64,000 nt of DNA, taken from contig NC_064616.1 in NCBI RefSeq assembly GCF_023898315.1, positions 291,551,205 to 291,615,204 of the forward strand. Direction: 5' to 3'. The notes beneath the pieces are model-generated. The model did not search any database, had not been told where the DNA came from, and was given only the letters and a program-made list of their open reading frames with translations. Source of the stretch: Schistocerca nitens (Eukaryota; Arthropoda; Insecta; Orthoptera; Acrididae). The stretch's first letter is position 1; the number at the start of each line of letters is the position of its first letter. Position numbers and translations under genes: made by a program. Positions 1 through 13,028 of this stretch are shown here, one piece after another.

Positions 1-325
1 CCTGCACTCTGTAACAGTAGGCTCAGAAAATCAAATGGTATTATAAATATAGTCCGTTAGCAACAAGGAGCAATCTATGCTACATCCACAACATGCCATA
101 CGACACTTCTTGTTGAGAATGTTCCTATATGCATACCCATGTTCTCAATAAGATTACAAAACAAAACAATTTAATCTTGGATATGCAAAACTCAATTACT
201 GACAAATGACACTTCTTTTTGACTACACATAGGAATTTTAAAAGCTATGGAACATTACTATCTGTTCACATCTACGTTGTTCCAACGATGCCAACTTCTC
301 AAGAGCAGTATCAAAGGCAACAATT
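1..325 (+). repeat. Satellite unit 0, 3' end only
   Basis: This is the tail of a unit whose body lies left of the window. It matches the segment just before each later phase point, for example 2422-2746. It contains the invariant hairpin at 113-148 and differs from its neighbours at a few bases (TCAAATGG here, TGAAATGG in most units). Confidence 0.95.
113..148 (+). other. Invariant inverted repeat with palindromic loop (representative, unit 0)
   Basis: TTGAGAA pairs with TTCTCAA, extendable by wobble and one more pair in RNA, around a loop containing TATGCATA. I saw it unchanged in the other units I read, for example 26195-26230. Its function is unknown; it could be chance in AT-rich DNA. 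Confidence 0.35.
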
Positions 326-2746
326 GTGCCTAACCAAAAATATACATATATAACACTGGTGAGTGCAAATACCCCTTACATCATAATATGCAATTCTCTG
401 CACAAGTTACAGCAACTACTAATACTAATATCACACAACATACCTACCTCAAACATTTGTCATCTGTGGGAAAAGGTACTTCTGACAAAGACCATGATGT
501 ACACCTGGTACTTCAACTCTGACAATCAACTGGGAATGATGTTATTACCTGTAACTACAAATCAATGTGCCATTAACAAAACATATGAGATTTTTCTTGG
601 TACATATACTATCCCTGGAACAGCACACTTCACTCACACACTAGTTAACATGTGCATAACTTTCATAAAAGAAAAGCACAGATTACTAATCAAATACAGA
701 AATATGCAGAGTACAGACTACATGAGAGTGACTCTGAACTTACCCTCCATCAATTATGAAGATCTACCCCTAAAGAGTAGCAACGTCCATTGCTATATTT
801 AAATAGGAAACTTATTTAATTCTCATATCAATTCTTCTTGCTATGTCAATCTTACTTCACAACTGTGTAATAAACTTAACTTAATAACAGTAAGTCCCAT
901 ATTCCTACCATGCCTTATTCAACATTAGTGTAAGAGAAGGATGTTATGATCTCAGGAGTTACAAAGCGATAATAAAGCCAGTTTCTTTTAGTGCTGCTCA
1001 TTTTCCACAACTCTCTAACAATAATTTCGATTGAAGCAGACAATAAAATATAAAATGATCATAAGTGATTTGTGAATCTCACAGTTTTCTTTTCCATGAA
1101 TAATTTGTCCAATCTTAGGACTTACAAGATCTGTTTGTAAAATTCATTGGGTAACATGCTTCAAATCTGCTGCCAACAACTGACCTTTGGTATTACAAAT
1201 ATAATTTTGATGTTGAAGTAGATGAGATGAGCATAAGATCTGATGCACTAGTTTCACATGTAACTTATGCTTTGCTATTCCACAGTGCAAACAGGCAGTG
1301 TACATGACTTTCAGAACTGTCTTTGTACTTGTGGGAATGCCAATTATTCAGTTGCAGTAGTTACGACAGTAACATTTCTTTTCTCAATATACAAATCAAA
1401 CAAAAATACTTGCAGCCATTGAAAACACCATCAATAGTATTTTCTTTACTTTGTGTGCTATTCTCTAGTACTAACATAATAAAATAAAAGGTACTCATTC
1501 TTGATGCAGAGCCAAACTTGATTACACAACAGTCCACTAACTTTCAAACCCAAGGAATTCACTCCTGGCTAGATGTGGTAAGAATTCAACTGCATGCCAC
1601 AGTGTGCCAATGGCCTTACCACATTGGGAACACCAGTTCTTGCCAGGTCACCAATGTTTAGCATTGTGGACCTTGGCCACTACTTGGATGGGTGACTGAC
1701 CACATCTGTTTTTCGTCGCCCTATGGAAGTAACAGCTACACATCAACTAACCTTGTCCTCAGTAACTTTAGGCACTGAACACAAATAATGGTTTAAAACT
1801 AGTTCATTACCGGCAATATTCAACTCAGGATGCATCTATATTGTAACATTTCATACCTCATCTTGTAATGATTGAAAACAAGCAGATAATGAGTCCACTA
1901 GATAACTGGGCAAAGCCACAATTAAAGGCTACAAAAATTCTTATCTTGCACACAAGATTCTCAGGACACCGCAGAGCCAATGCCACATGAAATTCCCCAA
2001 ATCAGTTTGGATGGCAGAAGCTCAACCACCTGCAGTACAGCTGTGAACTTGGCCTGAGTGGCTGTCATCTGTACCATCTCATGAATTCTTTTTTAGTGCA
2101 ATACATCTCCACAATGAAGATGAGGTGCCAACAGAAACAACGTTGTGGTGTTGGATGTTGGCGGCTGGCTCCTATGAGATGAGCATGCAACTGAAGGTGC
2201 ACTGTTTCAAAAATGTCTCAACAATGTTGGTGACTATGTTGTGAAGTAGCCACTCAATCAATGTAAGTATTCCAATAAATATTTCTAAATACATTTTTCC
2301 TTTCTTTATAGGCCATAAAACTTGCTTTCTGGTTGCAACTTGTATTTACACTATCAGCTGAAATGAAAGTGAATTACATTCTCTGTGGGTGTAATTTACA
2401 CATATTAATAGCTAAAATATTCCTGCACTCTGTAACAGTAGGCTCAGAAAATGAAATGGTATTATAAATATAGTCCGTTAGCAACAAGGAGCAATCTATG
2501 CTACATCCACAACATGCCATACGACACTTCTTGTTGAGAATGTTCCTATATGCATACCCATGTTCTCAATAAGATTACAAAACAAAACAATTTAATCTTG
2601 GATATGCAAAACTCAATTACTGACAAATGACACTTCTTTTTGACTACACATAGGAATTTTAAAAGCTATGGAACATTACTATCTGTTCACATCTACGTTG
2701 CTCCAACGATGCCAACTTCTCAAGAGCAGTATCAAAGGCAACAATT
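326..2746 (+). repeat. Satellite unit 1, short type (2421 bp)
   Basis: This unit lacks 1230 bp between the 5S-like part of the SINE and the TTTCGTCGCC segment (join at about 1710/1711), plus 8 bp just downstream (CATCAACTAACC instead of the longer form at 9623-9644). It keeps the 28-bp segment around 932-960 that unit 2 has lost. It is otherwise almost identical to unit 2 and looks like that unit's immediate relative. Confidence 0.93.
1606..1710 (+). mobile_element. 5S-derived SINE, 5' fragment (unit 1)
   Basis: Only the 5S-like head (105 bp) remains; the 1230-bp deletion removes everything after ACATCTGTT. The A-box-like and C-box-like blocks are retained. Confidence 0.75.
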
Positions 2747-5139
2747 GTGCCTAACCAAAAATATACATATATAACACTGGTGAGTGCAAATACCCCTTAC
2801 ATCATAAAATTCAATTCTCTGCACAAGTTACAGCAACTACTAATACTAATATCACACAACATACCTACCTCAAACATTTGTCATCTGTGGGAAAAGGTAC
2901 TTCTGACAAAGACCATGATGTACACCTGGTACTTCAACTCTGACAATCAACTGGGAATGATGTTATTACCTGTAACTACAAATCAATGTGCCATTAACAA
3001 AACATATGAGATTTTTCTTGGTACATATACTATCCCTGGAACAGCACACTTCACTCACACACTAGTTAACATGTGCATAACTTTCATAAAAGAAAAGCAC
3101 AGATTACTAATCAAATACAGAAATATGCAGAGTACAGACTACATGAGAGTGACTCTGAACTTACCCTCCATCAATTATGAAGATCTACCCCTAAAGAGTA
3201 GCAACGTCCATTGCTATATTTAAATAGGAAACTTATTTAATTCTCATATCAATTCTTCTTGCTATGTCAATCTTACTTCACAACTGTGTAATTAACTTAA
3301 CTTAATAACAGTAAGTCCCATATTCCTACCATGCCTTATTCAACATTAGTGTAAGAGAAGGATAATAAAGCCAGTTTCTTTTAGTGCTGCTCATTTTCCA
3401 CAACTCTCTAACAATAATTTCGATTGAAGCAGACAATAAAATATAAAATGATCATAAGTGATTTGTGAATCTCACAGTTTTCTTTTCCATGAATAATTTG
3501 TCCAATCTTAGGACTTACAAGATCTGTTTGTAAAATTCATTGGGTAACATGCTTCAAATCTGCTGCAAACAACTGGCCTTTGGTATTACAAATATAATTT
3601 TGATGTTGAAGTAGATGAGATGAGCATAAGATCTGATGCACTAGTTTCACATGTAACTTATGCTTTGCTATTCCACAGTGCAAACAGGCAGTGTACATGA
3701 CTTTCAGAACTGTCTTTGTACTTGTGGGAATGCCAATTATTCAGTTGCAGTAGTTACGACAGTAACATTTCTTTTCTCAATATACAAATCAAACAAAAAT
3801 ACTTGCAGCCATTGAAAACACCATCAATAGTATTTTCTTTACTTTGTGTGCTATTCTCTAGTACTAACATAATAAAATAAAAGGTACTCATTCTTGATGC
3901 AGAGCCAAACTTGATTACACAACAGTCCACTAACTTTCAAACCCAAGGAATTCACTCCTGGCTAGATGTGGTAAGAATTCAACTGCATGCCACAGTGTGC
4001 CAATGGCCTTACCACATTGGGAACACCAGTTCTTGCCAGGTCACCAATGTTTAGCATTGTGGACCTTGGCCACTACTTGGATGGGTGACTGACCACATCT
4101 GTTTTTCGTCGCCCTATGGAAGTAACAGCTACACATCAACTAACCTTGTCCTCAGTAACTTTAGGCACTGAACACAAATAATGGTTTAAAACTAGTTCAT
4201 TACCGGCAATATTCAACTCAGGATGCATCTATATTGTAACATTTCATACCTCATCTTGTAATGATTGAAAACAAGCAGATAATGAGTCCACTAGATAACT
4301 GGGCAAAGCCACAATTAAAGGCTACAAAAATTCTTATCTTGCACACAAGATTCTCAGGACACCGCAGAGCCAATGCCACATGAAATTCCCCAAATCAGTT
4401 TGGATGGCAGAAGCTCAACCACCTGCAGTACAGCTGTGAACTTGGCCTGAGTGGCTGTCATCTGTACCATCTCATGAATTCTTTTTTAGTGCAATACATC
4501 TCCACAATGAAGATGAGGTGCCAACAGAAACAACGTTGTGGTGTTGGATGTTGGCGGCTGGCTCCTATGAGATGAGCATGCAACTGAAGGTGCACTGTTT
4601 CAAAAATGTCTCAACAATGTTGGTGACTATGTTGTGAAGTAGCCACTCAATCAATGTAAGTATTCCAATAAATATTTCTAAATACATTTTTCCTTTCTTT
4701 ATAGGCCATAAAACTTGCTTTCTGGTTGCAACTTGTATTTACACTATCAGCTGAAATGAAAGTGAATTACATTCCCTGTGGGTGTAATTTACACATATTA
4801 ATACCTAAAATATTCCTGCACTCTGTAACAGTAGGCTCAGAAAATGAAATGGTATTATAAATATAGTCCGTTAGCAACAAGGAGCAACCTATGCTACATC
4901 CACAACATGCCATACGACACTTCTTGTTGAGAATGTTCCTATATGCATACCCATGTTCTCAATAAGATTACAAAACAAAACAATTTAATCTTGGATATGC
5001 AAAACTCAATTACTGACAAATGACACTTCTTTTTGACTACACATAGGAATTTTAAAAGCTATGGAACATTACTATCTGTTCACATCTACGTTGTTCCAAC
5101 GATGCCAACTTCTCAAGAGCAGTATCAAAGGCAACAATT
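2747..5139 (+). repeat. Satellite unit 2, short type (2393 bp)
   Basis: It carries the same 1230-bp and 8-bp deletions as unit 1, plus a private 28-bp loss after GAGAAGGAT at about 3361. That makes it exactly 28 bp shorter than unit 1. It is the first member of the 7889-bp higher-order repeat, and its counterpart is unit 5. Confidence 0.93.
3999..4103 (+). mobile_element. 5S-derived SINE, 5' fragment (unit 2)
   Basis: A 105-bp 5S-like head, cut at the same base as in unit 1 and followed directly by TTTCGTCGCC. Confidence 0.75.
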
Positions 5140-7040
5140 GTGCCTAACCAAAAATATACATATATAACACTGGTGAGTGCAAATACCCCTTACATCATAA
5201 TATGCAATGCTCTGCACAAGTTACAGCAACTACTAATACTAATATCACACAACATACCTACCTCAAACATTTGTCATCTGTGGGAAAAGGTACTTCTGAC
5301 AAAGACCATGATGTACACCTGGTACTTCAACTCTGACAATCAACTGGGAATGATGTTATTACCTGTAACTACAAATCAATGTGCCATTAACAAAACATAT
5401 GAGATTTTTCTTGGTACATATACTATCCCTGGAACAGCACACTTCACTCACACACTAGTTAACATGTGCATAACTTTCATAAAAGAAAAGCACAGATTAC
5501 TAATCAAATACAGAAATATGCAGAGTACAGACTACATGAGAGTGACTCTGAACTTACCCTCCATCAATTATGAAGATCTACCCCTAAAGAGTAGCAACGT
5601 CCATTGCTATATTTAAATAGGAAACTTATTTAATTCTCATATCAATTCTTCTTGCTATGTCAATCTTACTTCACAACCGTGTAATAAACTTAACTTAATA
5701 ACAGTAAGTCCCATATTCCTACCATGCCTTATTCAACATTAGTGTAAGAGAAGGATGTTATGATCTCAGGAGTTACAAAGCGATAATAAAGTCACTTTTT
5801 TTTAGTGCTGCTCATTTTCCACAACTCTCAAACAATAATTTCGATTGAAGCAGACAATAAAATATAAAATGATCATAAGTGATTTGTGAATCTCACAGTT
5901 TTCTTTTCCATGAATAATTTGTCCAATCTTAGGACTTACAAGTTATGTTTGTAAAATTCATTGGGTAACATGCTTCAAATCTGCTGCAAACAACTGGCCT
6001 TTGGTATTACAAATATAATTTTGATGTTGAAGTAGATGAGATGAGCATAAGATCTGATGCACTAGTTTCACATGTAAGTTATGCTTTACTTTTCCACAGT
6101 GCAAACAGGCAGTGTACATGACTTTCAGAACTGTCTTTGTACTTGTGGGAATGCCAATTATTCAGTTGCAGTAGTTATGACAGTAACATTTCTTTTCTCA
6201 ATATACAATTCAAACAAAAATACTTGCAGCCATTGAAAACACCATCAATAGTATTTTCTATACATGGTGTGCTATTCTCTAGTACTAACATAATAAAATA
6301 AAAGCTACTCATTCTTGATGCAGAGCCAAACTTGATTACACAACAGTCCAATAACTTTCAAACCCAAGGAATACACTCCTGGCTAGATGCGGTAAGAATA
6401 CAACTGCATGCCACAGTGTGCCAATGGCCTTACCACATTGGGAACACCAGTTCTTGCCAGGTCACCAATGTTTAGCATTGTGGACCTTGGCCACTACTTG
6501 GATGGGTGACTGACCACATCTGTTCAGCGCTCTTGGCCAATGGGTTGCACCCTGCCATTGAGATGAATGAAGGGAGGTACTTCAATTAGAATTACATGCT
6601 GTGGTTTCATAACTTGATAACTGATGGGGCAGCAGTTTGCTCACCACTTACTCCTACATTTCACCTTTACCGAAAATTATAAACTGAGGATGATACAGCA
6701 GTCAGTTGATACCAGTGATCCTCCAAAGACTGTTTCAATGGAGTTTGGTTTTTGTACATTATTGCATATCATTTTTTACAACAGTTCACATCATTAAGAT
6801 ACTATAGATATTTCAATGACAATTTCTTGCTCACAGTCACATATCTGTGTTTTTACCTTATTGCTTAGCAACTAACTGTATATGACTCTACATTAAAACA
6901 AAAAAAATAATATTGAAAATCATGACTCCTAAAACTGAGCAGTCATCATATACGATCTCACCAAAAACATAAGCAAGCACAGGAATTGATTTACAATTGA
7001 TAACATAACATAAAATGTAGACTGCTTATAGTATGTTCAT
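5140..7040 (+). repeat. Satellite unit 3, 3'-truncated and fused to unit 4
   Basis: This unit keeps the 158-codon frame region and a complete SINE, then stops at GTATGTTCAT (7031-7040). There it joins directly to the GCAATGCTCTGC segment, which normally lies 64 bp inside the next unit. About 1.8 kb, spanning the last half of this unit and the first 64 bp of the next, is missing. Confidence 0.92.
6420..6758 (+). mobile_element. 5S-derived SINE, decayed full copy (unit 3)
   Basis: The head aligns with eukaryotic 5S rRNA: start GCCAATGGCCTTACCAC, an A-box-like CACCAATGTTTAGCATTG, and a C-box-like TACTTGGATGGGTGACTG. The body continues with AGCGCTCTTGGCC, GAGGATGATACAGCAGTCAG and ends near GGAGTTTGGTTTTTGTACA. 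From memory, this head-plus-body layout matches a 5S-headed SINE common in locust genomes (class SINE3). Many changes from 5S show it is old and probably inactive. It was present before the unit amplified, because it sits at the same place in every copy. The exact 3' end is uncertain. Confidence 0.78.
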
Positions 7041-10000
7041 GCAATGCTCTGCACAAGTTACAGCAACTACTAATACTAATATCACACAACATACCTACCT
7101 CAAACATTTGTCATCTGTGGGAAAAGGTACTTCTGACAAAGACCATGATGTACACCTGGTACTGCAACTCCGACAATCAACTGGGAATGATGTTTTTACC
7201 TGTAAATACAAATCAATGTGCCATTAACAAAACATATGAGATTTTTCTTGGTACATATACTATCCACGGAACAGCACACTTCACTCACACACTAGTTAAC
7301 ATGTGCATTACTTTCATAAAAGAAAAGCACAGATTACTAATCAAATACAGAAATATACAGAGTACAGACTACATGAGAGTGACTCTGAAGTTACCCTCCA
7401 TCAATTATGAAGATCTACCCCTAAACAGTAGCAACCTCCATTACTATATTTAAATAGGAAACTTATTTAATTCTCATATCAATTCTTCTTGCTATGTCAA
7501 TCTTACTTCACAACCGTGTAATAAACTTAACTTAATAACAGTCAGTCCCATATTCCTACCATGCCTTATTCAACATTAGTGTAAGAGAAGGATGTTATGA
7601 TCTCAGGAGTTACAAAGTGATAATAAAGTCACTTTCTTTTAGTGCTGCTCATTTTCCACAACTCTCAAACAATAATTTCGATTGAAGCATACAATAAAAT
7701 ATAAAATGATCATAAGTGATTTGTGAATCTCACAGTTTTCTTTTCCATGAATAATTTGTCCAATCTTAGGACTTACAAGATATGTTTGTAAAATTCATTG
7801 GGTAACATGCTTCAAATCTGCTGCAAACAACTGGCCTTTGGTATTACAAATATAATTTTGATGTTGAAGTAGATGAGATGAGCATAAGATCTGATGCACT
7901 AGTTTCACATGTAAGTTATGCTTTACTTTTCCACAGTGCAAACAGGCAGTGTACATGACTTTCAGAACTGTCTTTGTACTTGTGGGAATGCCAATTATTC
8001 AGTTGCAGTAGTTACGACAGCAGCATTTCTTTTCTCAATATACAAATCAAACAAAAATACTTGCAGCCATTGAATACACCATCAATAGTATTTTCTTTAC
8101 GTGGTGTGCTATTCTCTAGTACTAACATAATAAAATAAAAGCTACTCATTCTTGATGCAGAGCCAAACTTGATTACACAACAGTCCACTAACTTTCAAAC
8201 CCAAGGAATTCACTCCTGGCTAGAAGTGGTAAGAATTCAACTGCATGCCACAGTGTGCCAATGGTCTTACCACATTGGGAACACCAGTTCTTGCCAGGTC
8301 ACCAATGTTTAGCATTGTGGACCTTGGCCACTACTTGGATGGGTGACTGACCACATCTGTTCAGCGCTCTTGGCCAATGGGTTGCACCCTGCCATTGAGA
8401 TGAATGAAGGGAGGTACTTCAATTAGCACTACATGCTGTGGTTTCATAACTTGATAACTGGTGGGGCAGCAGTTTGCTCACCACTTACTCCTACATTTCA
8501 CCTTTACCGAAAATTATAAACTGAGGATGATACAGCAGTCAGTTGATACCAGTGATCCTCCAAAGACTGTTTCAATGGAGTTTGGTTTTTGTACATTATT
8601 GCATATCATTTTTTACAACAGTCACATCATTAAGAAACTATAGATATTTGAATGACAATTTCTTGCTCACAGTCACATATCTGTGTTTTTACCTTATTGC
8701 TTAGCAACTAACTGTATATGACTCTACATTAAAACAAAAAAAAATAATATTGAAAATCATGACTCCTAAAACTGAGCAGTCATCATATAAGATCTCACCA
8801 AAAACATAAACAAGCACAGGAATTGATTTACAATTGATAACATAACATAAAATGTAGACTGTTTATAGTATGTTCATAAACCAACAATTACAGTCCCAAA
8901 AACCAGTGCTATATGGCAGAACTGTTGGGAATACTGATAACATATTTGAAATATGCTTCAAAATATACTCAGTTGCCCCATTTAATGTCTGCACTGTGTT
9001 TCATGCACTTCCTTAAAATTCGGAGTACATTACCTTCAGTGCATTCACAAAGTTGTATATCTGACCAAATGACAAAATTAATACACTATATAACAAGAAC
9101 AAAGACTCCTCCCTGTATATATATATGCACTTGTATATAACTATACCATAAGCTAGATGTCTGGCAATAAAGTTGAGTAAGACACAAAGTGTTAAGTCAA
9201 TAGCTATAAGAACACCAAGGCTTTTCACAATACAATACACACCTTTTGGTAACATATATGATACCAACAAGAAACCTATTTCCAGAAGCTCAAAACTACC
9301 TCACACCACACACTTTCACAGTAAACTGTTATTCTAACAAATCAACAATTTATAACTGTGATTTCCTTATGGTAACCAACAACATCAAAACTGAAGCTGT
9401 GAGTACAATGTAACAGAGACTTTGCAACACTTTCAAGGTATTTCTATTAATTGAAAGTGTATAATGTGATAGTCAGAAAGGATAACTGCAGGCAATACTT
9501 AGCAGATACATACCCAAAAAAATGAGAAGGCCTATACTCTGTGTAGACACTATAAAAATGTATTTCAAATTTCTGCTGAGGTTAATGTGAATTTCGTCGC
9601 CCTATGGAAGTAACAGCTACACATCGACTCATCAGCTAACCTTGTCCTCAGTAACTTTAGGCACTGAACACAAATAATGGTTTAAAACTAGTTCATTACC
9701 AGCAATATTCAACTCAGGATGCATCTAAATTGTAACATTTCATACCTCATCTTGTAATGATTGAAAACAAGCAGATAATGAGTCCACTAGATAACTGGGC
9801 AAAGCCACAATTAAAGGCTACAAAAATTCTTATCTTGCACACAAGATTCTCAGGACACCGCAGTGCCAATGCCACATGAAATTCCCCAAATCAGTTTGGA
9901 TGGCAGAAGCTCAACCACCTGCAGTACAGCTGTGAACTTGGCCTGAGTGGCTGTCATCTGTACCATCTCATGAATTCTTTTTTAGTGCAATACATCTCCA

Positions 10001-10635
10001 CAATGAAGATGAGGTGCCAACAGAAACAACGTTGTGGTGTTGGATGTTGGCGGCTGGCTCCTATGAGATGAGCATGCAACTGAAGGTGCACTGTTTCAAA
10101 AATGTCTCAACAATGTTGGTGACTATGTTGTGAAGTAGCCACTCAATCAATGTAAGTATTCCAATAAATATTTCTAAATACATTTTTCCTTTCTTTATAG
10201 GCCATAAAACTTGCTTTCTGGTTGCAACTTGTATTTACACTATCAGCTGAAATGAAAGTGAATTACATTCTCTGTGGGTGTAATTTACACATATTAATAG
10301 CTAAAATATTCCTGCACTCTGTAACAGTAGGCTCAGAAAATGAAATGGTATTATAAATATAGTCCGTTAGCAACAAGGAGCAATCTATGCTACATCCACA
10401 ACATGCCATACGACACTTCTTGTTGAGAATGTTCCTATATGCATACCCATGTTCTCAATAAGATTACAAAACAAAACAATTTAATCTTGGATATGCAAAA
10501 CTCAATTACTGACAAATGACACTTCTTTTTGACTACACATAGGAATTTTAAAAGCTATGGAACATTACTATCTGTTCACATCTACGTTGCTCCAACGATG
10601 CCAACTTCTCAAGAGCAGTATCAAAGGCAACAATT
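7041..10635 (+). repeat. Satellite unit 4, 5'-truncated by 64 bp, otherwise full length
   Basis: It starts at the fusion join and then runs through a full-length unit: SINE, TA-rich stretch, exon-like segment and terminal hairpins. It serves as the full-length reference in the left block. Measured against it, the deletion in units 1, 2 and 5 corresponds to 8362-9591. Confidence 0.92.
8257..8595 (+). mobile_element. 5S-derived SINE (unit 4)
   Basis: Complete 339-bp copy. It has GGTCTTACC in the head where other units have GGCCTTACC. Confidence 0.76.
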
Positions 10636-13028
10636 GTGCCTAACCAAAAATATACATATATAACACTGGTGAGTGCAAATACCCCTTACATCATAAAATT
10701 CAATTCTCTGCACAAGTTACAGCAACTACTAATACTAATATCACACAACATACCTACCTCAAACATTTGTCATCTGTGGGAAAAGGTACTTCTGACAAAG
10801 ACCATGATGTACACCTGGTACTTCAACTCTGACAATCAACTGGGAATGATGTTATTACCTGTAACTACAAATCAATGTGCCATTAACAAAACATATGAGA
10901 TTTTTCTTGGTACATATACTATCCCTGGAACAGCACACTTCACTCACACACTAGTTAACATGTGCATAACTTTCATAAAAGAAAAGCACAGATTACTAAT
11001 CAAATACAGAAATATGCAGAGTACAGACTACATGAGAGTGACTCTGAACTTACCCTCCATCAATTATGAAGATCTACCCCTAAAGAGTAGCAACGTCCAT
11101 TGCTATATTTAAATAGGAAACTTATTTAATTCTCATATCAATTCTTCTTGCTATGTCAATCTTACTTCACAACTGTGTAATTAACTTAACTTAATAACAG
11201 TAAGTCCCATATTCCTACCATGCCTTATTCAACATTAGTGTAAGAGAAGGATAATAAAGCCAGTTTCTTTTAGTGCTGCTCATTTTCCACAACTCTCTAA
11301 CAATAATTTCGATTGAAGCAGACAATAAAATATAAAATGATCATAAGTGATTTGTGAATCTCACAGTTTTCTTTTCCATGAATAATTTGTCCAATCTTAG
11401 GACTTACAAGATCTGTTTGTAAAATTCATTGGGTAACATGCTTCAAATCTGCTGCAAACAACTGGCCTTTGGTATTACAAATATAATTTTGATGTTGAAG
11501 TAGATGAGATGAGCATAAGATCTGATGCACTAGTTTCACATGTAACTTATGCTTTGCTATTCCACAGTGCAAACAGGCAGTGTACATGACTTTCAGAACT
11601 GTCTTTGTACTTGTGGGAATGCCAATTATTCAGTTGCAGTAGTTACGACAGTAACATTTCTTTTCTCAATATACAAATCAAACAAAAATACTTGCAGCCA
11701 TTGAAAACACCATCAATAGTATTTTCTTTACTTTGTGTGCTATTCTCTAGTACTAACATAATAAAATAAAAGGTACTCATTCTTGATGCAGAGCCAAACT
11801 TGATTACACAACAGTCCACTAACTTTCAAACCCAAGGAATTCACTCCTGGCTAGATGTGGTAAGAATTCAACTGCATGCCACAGTGTGCCAATGGCCTTA
11901 CCACATTGGGAACACCAGTTCTTGCCAGGTCACCAATGTTTAGCATTGTGGACCTTGGCCACTACTTGGATGGGTGACTGACCACATCTGTTTTTCGTCG
12001 CCCTATGGAAGTAACAGCTACACATCAACTAACCTTGTCCTCAGTAACTTTAGGCACTGAACACAAATAATGGTTTAAAACTAGTTCATTACCGGCAATA
12101 TTCAACTCAGGATGCATCTATATTGTAACATTTCATACCTCATCTTGTAATGATTGAAAACAAGCAGATAATGAGTCCACTAGATAACTGGGCAAAGCCA
12201 CAATTAAAGGCTACAAAAATTCTTATCTTGCACACAAGATTCTCAGGACACCGCAGAGCCAATGCCACATGAAATTCCCCAAATCAGTTTGGATGGCAGA
12301 AGCTCAACCACCTGCAGTACAGCTGTGAACTTGGCCTGAGTGGCTGTCATCTGTACCATCTCATGAATTCTTTTTTAGTGCAATACATCTCCACAATGAA
12401 GATGAGGTGCCAACAGAAACAACGTTGTGGTGTTGGATGTTGGCGGCTGGCTCCTATGAGATGAGCATGCAACTGAAGGTGCACTGTTTCAAAAATGTCT
12501 CAACAATGTTGGTGACTATGTTGTGAAGTAGCCACTCAATCAATGTAAGTATTCCAATAAATATTTCTAAATACATTTTTCCTTTCTTTATAGGCCATAA
12601 AACTTGCTTTCTGGTTGCAACTTGTATTTACACTATCAGCTGAAATGAAAGTGAATTACATTCCCTGTGGGTGTAATTTACACATATTAATACCTAAAAT
12701 ATTCCTGCACTCTGTAACAGTAGGCTCAGAAAATGAAATGGTATTATAAATATAGTCCGTTAGCAACAAGGAGCAACCTATGCTACATCCACAACATGCC
12801 ATACGACACTTCTTGTTGAGAATGTTCCTATATGCATACCCATGTTCTCAATAAGATTACAAAACAAAACAATTTAATCTTGGATATGCAAAACTCAATT
12901 ACTGACAAATGACACTTCTTTTTGACTACACATAGGAATTTTAAAAGCTATGGAACATTACTATCTGTTCACATCTACGTTGTTCCAACGATGCCAACTT
13001 CTCAAGAGCAGTATCAAAGGCAACAATT
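10636..13028 (+). repeat. Satellite unit 5, copy of unit 2 (2393 bp)
   Basis: It lies exactly 7889 bp right of unit 2, with the same 1230-bp, 8-bp and 28-bp deletions. I saw no difference from unit 2 in the lines I compared. Confidence 0.94.
11888..11992 (+). mobile_element. 5S-derived SINE, 5' fragment (unit 5)
   Basis: Head-only copy with the same deletion join as units 1 and 2. Confidence 0.75.

Noticed and set aside
6420..6540. Functional 5S rRNA gene
   Set aside because: The C-box-like block is good, but the rest has many changes from 5S. There is no proper 3' end or T-run terminator at about 120 nt, and the sequence continues into a SINE body.
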